A stretch of DNA of 64,000 bases from Barnesiella propionica (GTDB taxonomy: Bacteria; Bacteroidota; Bacteroidia; Bacteroidales; Barnesiellaceae): assembly GCF_025567045.1 (NCBI RefSeq), contig NZ_JAOQJK010000012.1, forward strand, positions 10,665-74,664. The letters are read 5' to 3'. A program made the translations under genes and the position numbers. Below, in pieces: positions 8,115 to 17,956 of the stretch; position 1 is the stretch's first letter; the number at the start of each line of letters is the position of its first letter. The notes beneath the pieces are model-generated. The model made no database searches and was not told the DNA's origin. It worked only from the letters and a program-made list of their open reading frames with translations.

Positions 8115-9818
8115 ATGGCTAATTTTTATACCGATAACAGTGATCTGAAACATCACTTGAACCATCCGCTCATGAAGAAGCTGGTGGCTCTGAGAGAACG
8201 TAATTATACCGACGCCGAGAAATACGATTATGCACCTTTCAATTTTGAAGATGCTATGGACTCGTACGAAAAAGTTCTTGAGATTGCCGGAGAGATAAGT
8301 GGAGAAATCGTTGCTGCCAATGCCGAAGATGTGGACCATGAAGGGCCTCATGTAGTCGATGGCCATGTGGTTTATGCCAAGGGGACAGAAAAAAACCTCG
8401 ATGCTTTGGTTAAAGCCGGTTTGATGGGAATCTCGATGCCTCGTCGTTATGACGGTTTGAATTTTTCTTTAGTACCTTATATCATGGCAGCCGACATGGT
8501 GAGCCGTGCCGATGCCGGATTTGTGAATATATGGGGATTGCAGGACTGCGCCGAGACTATTTACGAATTTGCCAATGAGGAACAAAAGCAGAAATATCTT
8601 CCGCGTGTTTGCGCCGGGGAAACGATGGCAATGGACCTGACCGAACCGGATGCCGGTTCCGACTTGCAGGCTGTAATGCTTAAAGCCACATACAGCGAAA
8701 AAGACGGCTGTTGGTTATTGAACGGCGTAAAACGTTTTATCACCAATGGAGACGGACATATTGCGCTGGTATTGGCCCGTTCAGAAGAAGGAACCAAAGA
8801 CGGCCGGGGATTGTCCATGTTCATTTATGACCGGAATAATGGTGGCGTGACCGTACGTCGTATAGAAAATAAGATGGGGATAAAAGGTTCCCCTACATGC
8901 GAGCTTGTATTCAAAAATGCTAAGGCGGAACTTTGCGGAGACCGTAAACTGGGTCTTATCAAATATGTAATGGCTTTGATGAATGGAGCCCGTCTGGGTA
9001 TTGCCGCTCAATCGGTAGGAGTCTCCGAGGCTGCTTATCGCGAGGCTCTTTCTTACGCAAAGGAACGTAAACAATTCGGTAAAGCTATTATCGAGTTTCC
9101 GGCTATTTATGAAATTATATCTGTAATGAAGGCCAAATTGGATGCTTCACGTTCGTTACTGTATGAAACGACACGTTTCGTCGATATGTACAAAACGTAT
9201 GAAGATATAGCTAAAGAACGTACGTTGGATAAGGAAGAACGTATGGAGATGAAAGCCTATCAGAAACTGGCCGATGCCTTTACACCTTTGTCCAAAGGAA
9301 TGTCGAGTGAATTCTGTAATCAAAATGCTTACGATTGTGTACAGGTACATGGCGGTTCCGGATTTATGAAAGATTACGCTTGTGAACGTATTTACCGGGA
9401 TGCGCGTATTACTTCGATCTATGAAGGTACTACCCAGTTACAGGTAGTTGCTGCTATACGTCACGTGACTACAGGAACTTATTTGAATCAGATTCGTGTA
9501 TATGAAGCTGAGCCTGTAGCCGGAGGACTGGAACCGTTGCGTGATAAACTGAAAGCCATGACTGCCGTTTATGAAAAAACGGTTGCTGGAGTAGTAGGAA
9601 CCAAGGATAACGAATATATTGATTTCCAGGCTCGTCGTATGGTTGAAATGGCTGGACATATAATCATGGGATATTTACTTTTGGGAGATACGACACGGAA
9701 TGAATCTTTCCGTCATTCTGCCGAAGTTTACATTCATTATGGCGAAGCAGAAGTAACGAAGAATGCCGAATTTATCAATAATTTCAAAATTGAAGATTTG
9801 GCCAGCTATCGCAAATAA
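8115..9818 (+). CDS. acyl-CoA dehydrogenase family protein
   Basis: This flavoenzyme of 567 residues oxidises an acyl-CoA and passes electrons to EtfAB encoded just upstream. The core shows DLTEPDAGSDLQ (FAD and substrate loop), GVKRFITNG, ARLGIAAQSVGVSEAAYREALSYAKERKQFGKAI, and the C-terminal catalytic-base motif IYEGTTQLQ with Glu437. The extra 90 N-terminal residues and the C-terminal extension of about 120 residues are typical of the long acyl-CoA dehydrogenase subgroup. Substrate chain length cannot be read from the sequence. It is the last gene of the operon and is followed by a strong hairpin. Confidence 0.92.
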   Translation: MANFYTDNSDLKHHLNHPLMKKLVALRERNYTDAEKYDYAPFNFEDAMDSYEKVLEIAGEISGEIVAANAEDVDHEGPHVVDGHVVYAKGTEKNLDALVKAGLMGISMPRRYDGLNFSLVPYIMAADMVSRADAGFVNIWGLQDCAETIYEFANEEQKQKYLPRVCAGETMAMDLTEPDAGSDLQAVMLKATYSEKDGCWLLNGVKRFITNGDGHIALVLARSEEGTKDGRGLSMFIYDRNNGGVTVRRIENKMGIKGSPTCELVFKNAKAELCGDRKLGLIKYVMALMNGARLGIAAQSVGVSEAAYREALSYAKERKQFGKAIIEFPAIYEIISVMKAKLDASRSLLYETTRFVDMYKTYEDIAKERTLDKEERMEMKAYQKLADAFTPLSKGMSSEFCNQNAYDCVQVHGGSGFMKDYACERIYRDARITSIYEGTTQLQVVAAIRHVTTGTYLNQIRVYEAEPVAGGLEPLRDKLKAMTAVYEKTVAGVVGTKDNEYIDFQARRMVEMAGHIIMGYLLLGDTTRNESFRHSAEVYIHYGEAEVTKNAEFINNFKIEDLASYRK

Positions 9819-9836
9819 TATATGAATATGTTATAA

Positions 9837-9876
9837 CAAGAACGGGACGACTTGATAAAGCCGTCCCGTTCTGTTA
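9837..9876. terminator. bidirectional terminator between acd and the nitroreductase gene
   Basis: AGAACGGGACG (9839-9849) pairs perfectly with CGTCCCGTTCT (9862-9872). The two flanking genes converge on it. Confidence 0.75.
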
Positions 9877-9888
9877 TTATAAAAGAAC

Positions 9889-10491
9889 TTATTTGAATAT
9901 TCTTATCCGGGTATCTATGGGATTGAATTCCTTTTTACCCGGTTCTTTTGCAGGAATACCGAATGGCATCTGGGCGACAAGTTCCCATTCTTCCGGTAAA
10001 TTCCAGGTGCGTTGTACAATCTCGTCGATAAGTGGATTATAATGTTGCAGGCTGGCGCCCATGCCGGAGTCTTCGAGCATACACCATACCGTTAGTTGGT
10101 GCATGGCGTTGGTATGTTGAGACCATACCGGAAAGCGGTCGCTATATACCGGGAAACTATCCTGCAAATGGGTAATTACGCTGCGGTCCTCCAAAAACAG
10201 CACCGTACCATATCCGCTGTCGAAAGAAGTATTTATTTTCTCTTCTGTTTTAATATACGATTCTTCCGACAATTGAAGCTTCAATACCTCTTTTACTATA
10301 TTCCATAGTTTGTGGTGTTCCTCATGTAATAATAAAACCAGGCGGGTTGATTGGGAATTAAATGCCGAAGGCACATGTAATATCGCAAAATCCAGTATCT
10401 CTTCGATTTGTTTATCACTTATGGAAGATTCGTTCGTGAGGTTGTAATAGCTTCGGCGGTGTTGGATAGCTTCTTTAAAATTTCGGCTCAT
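9889..10491 (-). CDS. nitroreductase family protein (Frm2/Hbn1-like)
   Basis: The ATG at 10491 (MSRNFKEAIQHRRSYYNLTN) is preferred over one 13 codons upstream because 200 residues is the usual length of this FMN-dependent subfamily. Motifs fit: the Arg-Arg-Ser-Tyr segment near the N-terminus contacts FMN, VPSAFNSQSTRLV is the flavin loop, and EDSGMGASLQHYNP lies near the end. The family reduces nitro compounds or other small electrophiles with NAD(P)H. It is a single gene convergent with the acyl-CoA dehydrogenase gene. Confidence 0.85.
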   Translation of the reverse strand: MSRNFKEAIQHRRSYYNLTNESSISDKQIEEILDFAILHVPSAFNSQSTRLVLLLHEEHHKLWNIVKEVLKLQLSEESYIKTEEKINTSFDSGYGTVLFLEDRSVITHLQDSFPVYSDRFPVWSQHTNAMHQLTVWCMLEDSGMGASLQHYNPLIDEIVQRTWNLPEEWELVAQMPFGIPAKEPGKKEFNPIDTRIRIFK

Positions 10492-10581
10492 AACTTGATA
10501 TTTATAGGTTAATTTATAATAATATAACAATATAATGACTGAAAGGTTGTATCGGTTTTATCGAAATGTTTTTACTATACA

Positions 10582-10975
10582 CTATAGATGGAATATAACC
10601 CGGTATACATTGGAAGGATCTCCTGTATCTTCTGGTTGAACAGTTCTAATGGTATCATTTTTATTAATATAACCACTATAGAAATCATTTTTTCCATACT
10701 TTTCATTTGTGGTTTGCGTTATTTTTATCGCAAAATTTCTATTAAGATTATTATAGGAGAGTCTGCAAATTTCCTGTCCATTAGCTTTGTAATAAAAATT
10801 ATCCGTTCCGTCTGGACCGATTCGATTAATAAGGATTGTTTCTACAATAAGTATACGGCGAAATGCAAGGATTTTTTTCACAGAGGGGATTTATGGAACT
10901 GAACAGGTTCAGCAGAGGGTTCCGCTGACGAACATTATGGCTATACAAATAAAAACAAAATCAATTATTATTTTA
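10582..10975 (-). pseudogene. Rhs C-terminal tip remnant, frameshifted
   Basis: Read on the minus strand from about 10975, one frame gives YLYSHNVRQRNPLLNLFSSI and then NPLCEKNPCISPYTYCRNNP. This aligns residue by residue with the end of the intact Rhs core nearby (HLYDNEARWRDPIYNRFISI, DPLCEKYPRISSYAVCDNNP). Near 10831 one extra T shifts the frame; the next frame continues INRIGPDGTDNFYYKANGQE to a stop at 10582. INRIGPDG corresponds to the MNKIDLDG border of the intact protein. So this is the last part of a former Rhs core plus a different variable tip of about 75 residues, now without a start or an intact frame. Confidence 0.8.
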
Positions 10976-10985
10976 CATAATAAGT

Positions 10986-11660
10986 TTAATTTTCTTCCCA
11001 TATCTCTTCTTCCAAACTTGTATTTATAACTCCGTCATTATTTATTGACAGGCTTATGGGATAACAAATATCACTATCCGGAATACAGATGTTTAACGAA
11101 AAACTAATCTCTCCAGAAGTTATGCCATTTATATAAAAGCTCACTATTGAATATTTATTTATATCTTTTAGTGGGATTATATTATCAAAGAAAAACTTCG
11201 TAAATTCTTTATTATGCATTATAATTCTATTTTTATACATAACATTCAAATATACTGAAACGTCCAAAAATTTAAAAACAGTAAATTCCCCTTTTCCATA
11301 ATTCACAGTATTAACTACTGTATCTGCATTATTTATTATTACATAACTTACATAGTAATCTTCAATAACCGTATCAACTTTAATAGGTTCCCAATAAGAA
11401 ATATCATTATTTTTCTGTTCTATCCTTGATAAATATGTTTTCAGGTTTACTTTATAAATAGAATCGTTATCATTTATTATTTTTTTATTTATACTATCAT
11501 TTATCACTATTATATCTTTACCGAAAGAATCCAGGTTAGATTCATTAAATGCCAAACTATCTATTTTAAACTCATTTTTATTTATTGATTCTTTATTTAT
11601 TTTCATGGAGCATGAAAATACACAAAATAAAAAGATTGATAAAATAATATTTTTTTTCAT
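10986..11660 (-). CDS. lipoprotein, candidate immunity protein for the Rhs-M23 effector
   Basis: The 224-residue protein starts with a lipoprotein signal (MKKNIILSIFLFCVFSCS, lipid-modified Cys17), so the mature protein should be membrane-anchored outside the cytoplasm. The rest is rich in Asn, Asp, Ile and Lys and resembles no family I can name with confidence. It begins 11 bases after the stop of the Rhs gene in the same direction, the position where Rhs immunity genes are found, and its base composition is much richer in A+T than its neighbours. A peptidoglycan-cutting effector would need a periplasmic immunity protein, which fits. The immunity role is inference from position and export signal. 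Confidence 0.55.
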   Translation of the reverse strand: MKKNIILSIFLFCVFSCSMKINKESINKNEFKIDSLAFNESNLDSFGKDIIVINDSINKKIINDNDSIYKVNLKTYLSRIEQKNNDISYWEPIKVDTVIEDYYVSYVIINNADTVVNTVNYGKGEFTVFKFLDVSVYLNVMYKNRIIMHNKEFTKFFFDNIIPLKDINKYSIVSFYINGITSGEISFSLNICIPDSDICYPISLSINNDGVINTSLEEEIWEEN

Positions 11661-11671
11661 TTTATATTGAT

Positions 11672-14600
11672 TTAGTTATTAATAACGGCAGGTATTGTAA
11701 TTGATGGAATTGGTAGTTGAGGTATGGCTAATGAAATAGTCGGAGCTGATACTTTTACTTCTGGTAAAAGCATTGGTTTTATAAATTCTTTTTGAGGATC
11801 AATTAAATTGTTTTTTGACAATACAGGATTAATTTTCTCCCCATCTATTATTATTTCATAATGCAAGTGTGGAACATATTGTTTATAAGAACCTTTTCCT
11901 GTACCTCCAATGGTGCCTATCTGCATGCCTTCTGGTACAAAATCACCGACCTTAATACTCTCAGAAATTTCATTAAGATGCATATAAAAAGTTGCAACTT
12001 TACCGGTTACAGAAGTTATTAGAACACGATTTCCTCCTGCATCCATATCACCATTTTCCATTGTTACTGATTTTGTAACAATACCTTCATGAGTTGCAAA
12101 AACAGGAGCGCCTAAATCATCTGAACGAGAACCAAGATTTATATCTAATCCTCCATGTCTACGCCCATTATATCGAGGAGCATTAAAATTATTTAAATGA
12201 CTTCTTGACTTACTATTATATGTTTCATTTACTGGCCATTCTCTTTTCCCATCCAAATCAATCTTATTCATCGGATTATTGTCACAGACAGCATAGGAAG
12301 AAATCCGTGGATATTTCTCACAAAGCGGATCGATGGAGATAAACCGGTTGTAGATAGGATCTCTCCAGCGTGCTTCGTTATCATAGAGATGTATGCCTAA
12401 TAGACTCTCAAATTCCATATTGAGGTGTAATTTGTTGTCGGTAGTGAGTGGTCCGTATTCGCTGGTAGGTAGTCCCGATGGTAGATAATCGGCTTCCTGC
12501 AGAATCTTTCCGCTTTCGTCGACGACCATACAGTTACTACCCAAATGGTCGTTATAGTAATAATAATATTTGTATCGGGAAGTTTGCGTATCGTAAGTGA
12601 GAAAACCTCCGTCTATGTAGATTTTCGAAAGAGAGGTCAAGCTTGATGCTTCGCCTTCGTATACGGCATTGGCAGCATAATAGGTGTATTTTCGGCTTAT
12701 CGGTGAGATTATAGTATTGCCCTCTCCCGGCTGGACGTTTTCCGCTACAGCCCAGTGGATTTCACTGGAATGTTTCTTTCCGTCGGCGCCATATTTTATT
12801 TTCATATAGTCTCCGTTATTTTTCGTTATTTGCGATGCCAGATTCAGGGAATTGTATGCTATAGAGCCAATTTTTCGGGGAATATCCTTGGTCTGGTTGC
12901 CATTCTCATCATAGGAAAATGCGTTGTCGTAAATATTACAAGGTATCTGTGGTACGGAAGAGAGATACATGTCGTTCCCGGCATCCGCTACGCGTGTCAT
13001 CTGGTTACCACTGTAAGTGAAAGACAGATCGTCTTCCATTGAGTCTTTCCATCCCCGGGAGAGAGACAGGATATTACCGTTCTTATCGTAAGTGAAGTTT
13101 TCAAAATAGAGGTCGAATCCATCGTGATAATTCCTCATTTCGGCATTTGTCAGGCGATTGAGTCCGTCATATTTATATGTCATGCTCTTGGTGGAACGAA
13201 AAGTCTGTCCGTTTCCCTTTTTGCCGAAACCTACCAGATTACTGGCTGCTATATTACCGTTATAATAGATGTCCCGGTCATAAGGATTGGAGGTATAATA
13301 GAGGTTTTCCATGAACTTGTTCATGACGATGATGCTGGAAATCCATCCTCGTATATTGTATGTGAAGGTGGTAGGAGTCGTATTTCCCTGTGATTTCTTC
13401 CATATTTGACCCAATTCGTTATAGATGAGAGAACAGATGGTTTGTTCTTCCTGATCGTTAATCTGGTGTTTTATCTGAGTGTTTCTTCCGGCATGGTCGT
13501 ACTGATAAGTATATGTTTCTTTGAATTTTGTATTGATTTGGGTGGGAGGTAATCCTGCCGATACCAGTTGTTCGTGTATTCGTTTTACAGGTTGTCCTGA
13601 AAAATTATATTGAATGCTTTCCTTGTCTATTCCTCCGCTTAGGCTGTTATCGCTGATACTTTGAATGAGCAGTCCCTTGTCGTCATAATAGTATACCTCC
13701 AGATAACCGGATGTAGCCCCCAGATTATAAACTTTTTTTCCGGTGAGCAGACCTTTGTGTTCGCATGTGCTGTTATCGGTCCCATAACGGTTATCAGGAA
13801 TTCCCGCAGGCATGCCGTAGTTATAAAGGGAGCTTGTGAGGGAGGCGGATAACTTTTTAAAATTGTAATGGTCGTAATAGTAAACTATTTCCGGATGAGG
13901 ATCTTCCAATGTTATGTCTTGCGGTATAGTATAACCGGTTTTGCAAAAACTTCCGGTTACGGAGCCGTTCCATGAAGCGGTAAAAAGTTGTTGAGAAACG
14001 GCCGGGCGTGTATTGTTTTTGCAATTTCCGCTGATGACCAGCCTGTCCTGCTGATCGTAAATATAAAATGTCCACAAATTCTGTGTCCGTTGGTTTCCGT
14101 CCTGGGAAAAGACGAGATGGTCCGCCCGGTCATATACCAGATATATCCAGTCGGCTCCCGGGTATTTTTTTGCGATGCAACGCCTTCGTTTATCGTATCG
14201 GTATAAATAAGCCAGTTTTTTTATTGTAGAATGATCGGGTGTCCATATCCCGGCATTTCCCAGTTCATCTACCGCTTTTGGAGATAGAACGATGCTCTTT
14301 CCCCCCCAGTCGTTATATATGAAGTAAGTATCATGAGGTAAGGTACCGTTCATCTGGCGGCTTAGTACGGCTTGCCCCCTCTTATCGGTGTAAGTATATA
14401 CAATTTTCCCATCTTCATCAGTCTGTTCTGTAATATTTAAAGTTCCTGCCCGGTAATGCCCGTCCTCTTTCAAATTACCGTTTTCCTCATAGAAATACCT
14501 TACTGCATGTTCTCCCGAAGATGTATTTACTTTATAGGCGGTCCTTAAACAATGTTCCCCGTTTTGTCTCCATTCTTGCCCGGGACCATATTCCTTTTCT

Positions 14601-15073
14601 ATTCGGTTCAGAGGGGATGCTTCATATATGAGCTCTTTGTATGCATAAGGGTCTTGGCGGTAGGCCGACAGGGATAAGGCGGTGATGCTCTCCATACTTA
14701 CTTCCGCTCCGTTGTTATTCCCGACAGGAACCGGCAGCCATTGCTTTGACGGACGGCTTTGTTTGTCATATTGGGTATGAGTAACCAGATCGGCTCCTTC
14801 CGGAGTAAACCCTTTCTGTATGACCTGATAGCAACGGCCTAATCCGTCATAGTAGCTGATTGTTGTCAGCCCTGCCGTTGTGGAGCTAAATACATCGCTA
14901 TAAGATTGTAACGGACTGATTTTTAATATATAATTCCGTGTTTTGTCCAGTCCGGAGGTAAAATAGCTATTTCCGGTGGAATGAAGCTGTATATTTTCTC
15001 CTAAAGCCGGGAACGATAGATGCGAATGGGATGTTATGAGTAAACCGGTAAAGAGGATAAGACGTATTTTCAT
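11672..15073 (-). CDS. Rhs-repeat protein with C-terminal M23 metallopeptidase domain
   Basis: The 1133-residue protein starts with a signal-like segment. It then has a DUF6443-like N-terminal region (about 45-150, with SYYDGLGRCYQ), many YD repeats (YDQQDRLV, YDHAGRNTQ, YDGLNRLTN, YDENGNQTKD), and the Rhs core end LHLNMEFESLLGIHLYDNEA followed by RWRDPIYNRFISIDP. After the border NNPMNKIDLDG (about 940) comes a LytM/M23 domain with HGGLD (His973, Asp977), YMHL (His1032) and PHLHYE (His1069, His1071). These map on the zinc ligands and catalytic histidines of lysostaphin-type peptidases. The last 30 residues are a Pro/Ile-rich tail. Likely role: a contact- or secretion-delivered effector that cuts peptidoglycan crosslinks. 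It is 5 bases downstream of the 952-aa partner. Confidence 0.88.
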   Translation of the reverse strand: MKIRLILFTGLLITSHSHLSFPALGENIQLHSTGNSYFTSGLDKTRNYILKISPLQSYSDVFSSTTAGLTTISYYDGLGRCYQVIQKGFTPEGADLVTHTQYDKQSRPSKQWLPVPVGNNNGAEVSMESITALSLSAYRQDPYAYKELIYEASPLNRIEKEYGPGQEWRQNGEHCLRTAYKVNTSSGEHAVRYFYEENGNLKEDGHYRAGTLNITEQTDEDGKIVYTYTDKRGQAVLSRQMNGTLPHDTYFIYNDWGGKSIVLSPKAVDELGNAGIWTPDHSTIKKLAYLYRYDKRRRCIAKKYPGADWIYLVYDRADHLVFSQDGNQRTQNLWTFYIYDQQDRLVISGNCKNNTRPAVSQQLFTASWNGSVTGSFCKTGYTIPQDITLEDPHPEIVYYYDHYNFKKLSASLTSSLYNYGMPAGIPDNRYGTDNSTCEHKGLLTGKKVYNLGATSGYLEVYYYDDKGLLIQSISDNSLSGGIDKESIQYNFSGQPVKRIHEQLVSAGLPPTQINTKFKETYTYQYDHAGRNTQIKHQINDQEEQTICSLIYNELGQIWKKSQGNTTPTTFTYNIRGWISSIIVMNKFMENLYYTSNPYDRDIYYNGNIAASNLVGFGKKGNGQTFRSTKSMTYKYDGLNRLTNAEMRNYHDGFDLYFENFTYDKNGNILSLSRGWKDSMEDDLSFTYSGNQMTRVADAGNDMYLSSVPQIPCNIYDNAFSYDENGNQTKDIPRKIGSIAYNSLNLASQITKNNGDYMKIKYGADGKKHSSEIHWAVAENVQPGEGNTIISPISRKYTYYAANAVYEGEASSLTSLSKIYIDGGFLTYDTQTSRYKYYYYYNDHLGSNCMVVDESGKILQEADYLPSGLPTSEYGPLTTDNKLHLNMEFESLLGIHLYDNEARWRDPIYNRFISIDPLCEKYPRISSYAVCDNNPMNKIDLDGKREWPVNETYNSKSRSHLNNFNAPRYNGRRHGGLDINLGSRSDDLGAPVFATHEGIVTKSVTMENGDMDAGGNRVLITSVTGKVATFYMHLNEISESIKVGDFVPEGMQIGTIGGTGKGSYKQYVPHLHYEIIIDGEKINPVLSKNNLIDPQKEFIKPMLLPEVKVSAPTISLAIPQLPIPSITIPAVINN

Positions 15074-15078
15074 ATTTC

Positions 15079-17937
15079 CTAATTTCTAAAGTTGTATTTA
15101 TAAGCTTCAATTATTTCTTTATTCCCGTTCTTTAACCGGTATATTTCTTCGAGACGCCCTGCCTGATCGTATTTATAATAGATTGTTTGGTTTCGCGGGT
15201 CTGTTATAGAGGTAACGCCCGTCAGAGGTTCATAGGTAAAGGTCGTAACCTGCGCGATGGACGGTAATGTTTCCCTCAGCTGATTTATTAATGCTATGTC
15301 TTCGGGAGACGGAGCGGCTTTTCCGGCTATAACCGACAGTTGGGCTTCCGGTATGATATTAGTTACGTCTTCGTACCCCGCCTGTTTGATTTCAGCAATA
15401 GGATATTGGGCTTTATACCCCCATAAATATACTATCTTCTGGCTATTGTCCTTTGTTATATGTAGCGGATTTCCGTAAGAGTCATATTTATGATATATGA
15501 CCCTTTCTTCTTCGGAGTTGTTCTCACCCGTATTAACCGATACTTTCTCTATATAGGCTTTATTGCCGAAAAGGTTGAAATGGGAAGTGGTCGTAAGAGA
15601 GTCCCCGTTGTCCAGGACAGTATATTGCAGCAAGGTATTGATACGTCCTTCCTCCAGTAGTTTCTGCCGGGCGATTTCATCGTTTCCGCTTAATGACAAG
15701 TCGGACGGATATCTGCGTATTTCTTTTGAAACTTTATCGTCACTGTTGAATGTTTCGATAATAGTCGGATATAGATGTTGTGGATTTTCATAAATGTAAT
15801 TATGTGTAGTCGTCAGAGTATCTCCGTTATCATAATAACAGGTCGTGGTTTCGGAAACAGGTTTTATGCATCCGGATTCTATGATATTCGTATGTGATAT
15901 GAACCTCCCGTGATCGAGGGTAGGATGAGGGTCTTTTGCCACGACCCAATTGTCGTAAGTGTCATGAGTAATATATTGTTGCATGTTCTTCGGTTCATAG
16001 GCATACTCTGTTTTCATAACAGGAATATAGTTTCCCGATACGTATTTATATTGGGTTTGTGATAATAAGAGCCCGTTTTTCCAGCCGTTTCTTTTATTGA
16101 ACACTAATGTCGTTCCGGGGATTTTTGTTTTACATTCTTCCTCGTTTATTGCATATCGATATACGATTTTTCCATTCTGGTCGTTACCTGTTTTATCTCC
16201 GGTAAAATATTCTGTAACTTCTTCATATAGTACAGGGGAGCCTTCGGAATAGAATAAGTCGGTAATGGAGTTAGGAGTAAAGGTCCTTATTTTTTTCCTC
16301 TGTTCTCTGTTCTCTTTCTCATACATAAAATCGTCGGGTTCTATTTGATGCCGTATGATCCCCAATCCGTTTTCTGCTATGCCGTATACGAAATTTCTGA
16401 CCGTTTGTTCTCCGTTTATGGGATCGGTCTCGGTAATTCTTTTTATGCGAAGTCCTCCGGCCGGCCAGTCTCTTGTCGTATTCGGATGTTCTCCGATACG
16501 CCAGTATCTGTTTGTTTCATATTCGAATTCCGATTTTCTTCCGGTGGGATAAATGATGGATTTTATCATTCCTGTTTCCATTTCCAGATGAGAATTTCTT
16601 GTGTCTGCTCCTATTGTGAACTCTCCTTCATCATATTTCTGTTTGATTGTTAATAAAGGAATGTTTGTTCCTCTGTTTATCCCGTTGTAATATCCCCAAA
16701 AGTCATCGCTTCCTACTTGCTCTTTCAAGGTTGGAAAATAGTATGTGTGGTTGTAATAGTCAAATCTGTAAACTTCTGCAATATTTCCCGCCTTGTCCAG
16801 AATCTGGATTGAATCCAGCCTCATGACTTTATATCCGTCTTCCCGGACATTATAAGGGGTCTGGAAAAAATGGAACTGTTTAACGATTTGGTTATTGTTG
16901 TTCCGTATTTTTATCCATTCTATGTCGTGTCTTCCGGTCCCATTATGATGGATAAAATCTATGTTTCCGTTATCGAAAGTGATACACTTCAATTTTCGGG
17001 ACTGTACCTTGTAAGAACTTATAATTCCGCAATAGGGGTACTCTTCAAAACTAGGTATCGTGTCCCATGTATTTGTTACAGGAACGAAAAAGGCTGAGGA
17101 TTTTTCTCCGTTGAAGTATGAAATAACTTTCGTATAATGCGGAATTGAGTCTTCGACTTGTATCATATCCTCCGCTTGGGAATAAATATCGAAGTAATAA
17201 GGAGCCTCATAAGTGAAATTTATTTTCCTGTTGGTTTTATTTGAACATATCTCGGTACATTTCCAGGACGTAGTTGCTGCTCCAAAATTTGTATTCTCGG
17301 TGTAATAACCGGAACCATCGGCTTGGTCTCCAAACCGATAGAATAATCCGTTCTCATCAGTTATTCTGAATCCGATGCCGATTTTAGGTAACTGTTCATA
17401 ATCAATTTTTATAGGCTTGAAAGGTATAGTAATAGCTTTAGCAGGTTCGCTGTTGTCGTTCCGGTAGAAAAAGAATCCCCCCGAGGAGTTACATAACTTA
17501 TAATAAAATTCATCAGGTTGACTATCCAGTGTACCTTTTCCAACACCGACGATATCCACTATATTATTATAATCGGCGCAGCTATATAAGTAACCCCGTT
17601 CATCCGGCAACCCTTTGACCGAACAGGATATGGAGGGAGCTGCATTTAATGTCCAGCCTAATCCCACCCAGTCAGCTATAGTTTTTGTCTTTAATCCCGA
17701 TGCATGAAAACTTAAAGAAACAGGCAGTGTAATATCACCGGACTGCACTTCGAATAACGGTATCTCTATTTGGGCTAATCCTGAACAGTAATTGATCGGG
17801 TAGTTTACGTATTGAGCAATAGACATGGCCTCGGGAGAAGACGGAATAATCGTAGGAAGTAAAGTATTAGATGTTTGTGCTACGGCGGACGAAAAATATA
17901 ACGATAAAATAAGCAGATAGGAAAGTGTCTTTTTCAT
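15079..17937 (-). CDS. exported Rhs-associated protein, partner of the Rhs-M23 protein
   Basis: A clear signal peptide (MKKTLSYLLILSLYFSSAVA) precedes 930 residues. The N-terminal half opens with LPVSLSFHASGLKTKTIADW and VGLGWTLNAAPSISC, a pattern common to Bacteroidetes Rhs partner proteins and to SpvB/TcB-like shells. The C-terminus carries YD-repeat-like segments (YHKYDSYGNPLHITKDNSQK, ITDPRNQTIYYKYDQAGRLEEIYR) and then stops without a toxin tip. It probably forms part of the shell that encloses the Rhs protein encoded next. It is the first gene of the minus-strand Rhs operon. Confidence 0.75.
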   Translation of the reverse strand: MKKTLSYLLILSLYFSSAVAQTSNTLLPTIIPSSPEAMSIAQYVNYPINYCSGLAQIEIPLFEVQSGDITLPVSLSFHASGLKTKTIADWVGLGWTLNAAPSISCSVKGLPDERGYLYSCADYNNIVDIVGVGKGTLDSQPDEFYYKLCNSSGGFFFYRNDNSEPAKAITIPFKPIKIDYEQLPKIGIGFRITDENGLFYRFGDQADGSGYYTENTNFGAATTSWKCTEICSNKTNRKINFTYEAPYYFDIYSQAEDMIQVEDSIPHYTKVISYFNGEKSSAFFVPVTNTWDTIPSFEEYPYCGIISSYKVQSRKLKCITFDNGNIDFIHHNGTGRHDIEWIKIRNNNNQIVKQFHFFQTPYNVREDGYKVMRLDSIQILDKAGNIAEVYRFDYYNHTYYFPTLKEQVGSDDFWGYYNGINRGTNIPLLTIKQKYDEGEFTIGADTRNSHLEMETGMIKSIIYPTGRKSEFEYETNRYWRIGEHPNTTRDWPAGGLRIKRITETDPINGEQTVRNFVYGIAENGLGIIRHQIEPDDFMYEKENREQRKKIRTFTPNSITDLFYSEGSPVLYEEVTEYFTGDKTGNDQNGKIVYRYAINEEECKTKIPGTTLVFNKRNGWKNGLLLSQTQYKYVSGNYIPVMKTEYAYEPKNMQQYITHDTYDNWVVAKDPHPTLDHGRFISHTNIIESGCIKPVSETTTCYYDNGDTLTTTHNYIYENPQHLYPTIIETFNSDDKVSKEIRRYPSDLSLSGNDEIARQKLLEEGRINTLLQYTVLDNGDSLTTTSHFNLFGNKAYIEKVSVNTGENNSEEERVIYHKYDSYGNPLHITKDNSQKIVYLWGYKAQYPIAEIKQAGYEDVTNIIPEAQLSVIAGKAAPSPEDIALINQLRETLPSIAQVTTFTYEPLTGVTSITDPRNQTIYYKYDQAGRLEEIYRLKNGNKEIIEAYKYNFRN

Positions 17938-17956
17938 AGTATTTTGTAAAGAAATA

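Noticed and set aside
10588..10902. Plus-strand ORF of 104 codons
   Set aside because: It lies opposite the Rhs remnant, whose two-frame match to the intact Rhs gene explains the sequence better.
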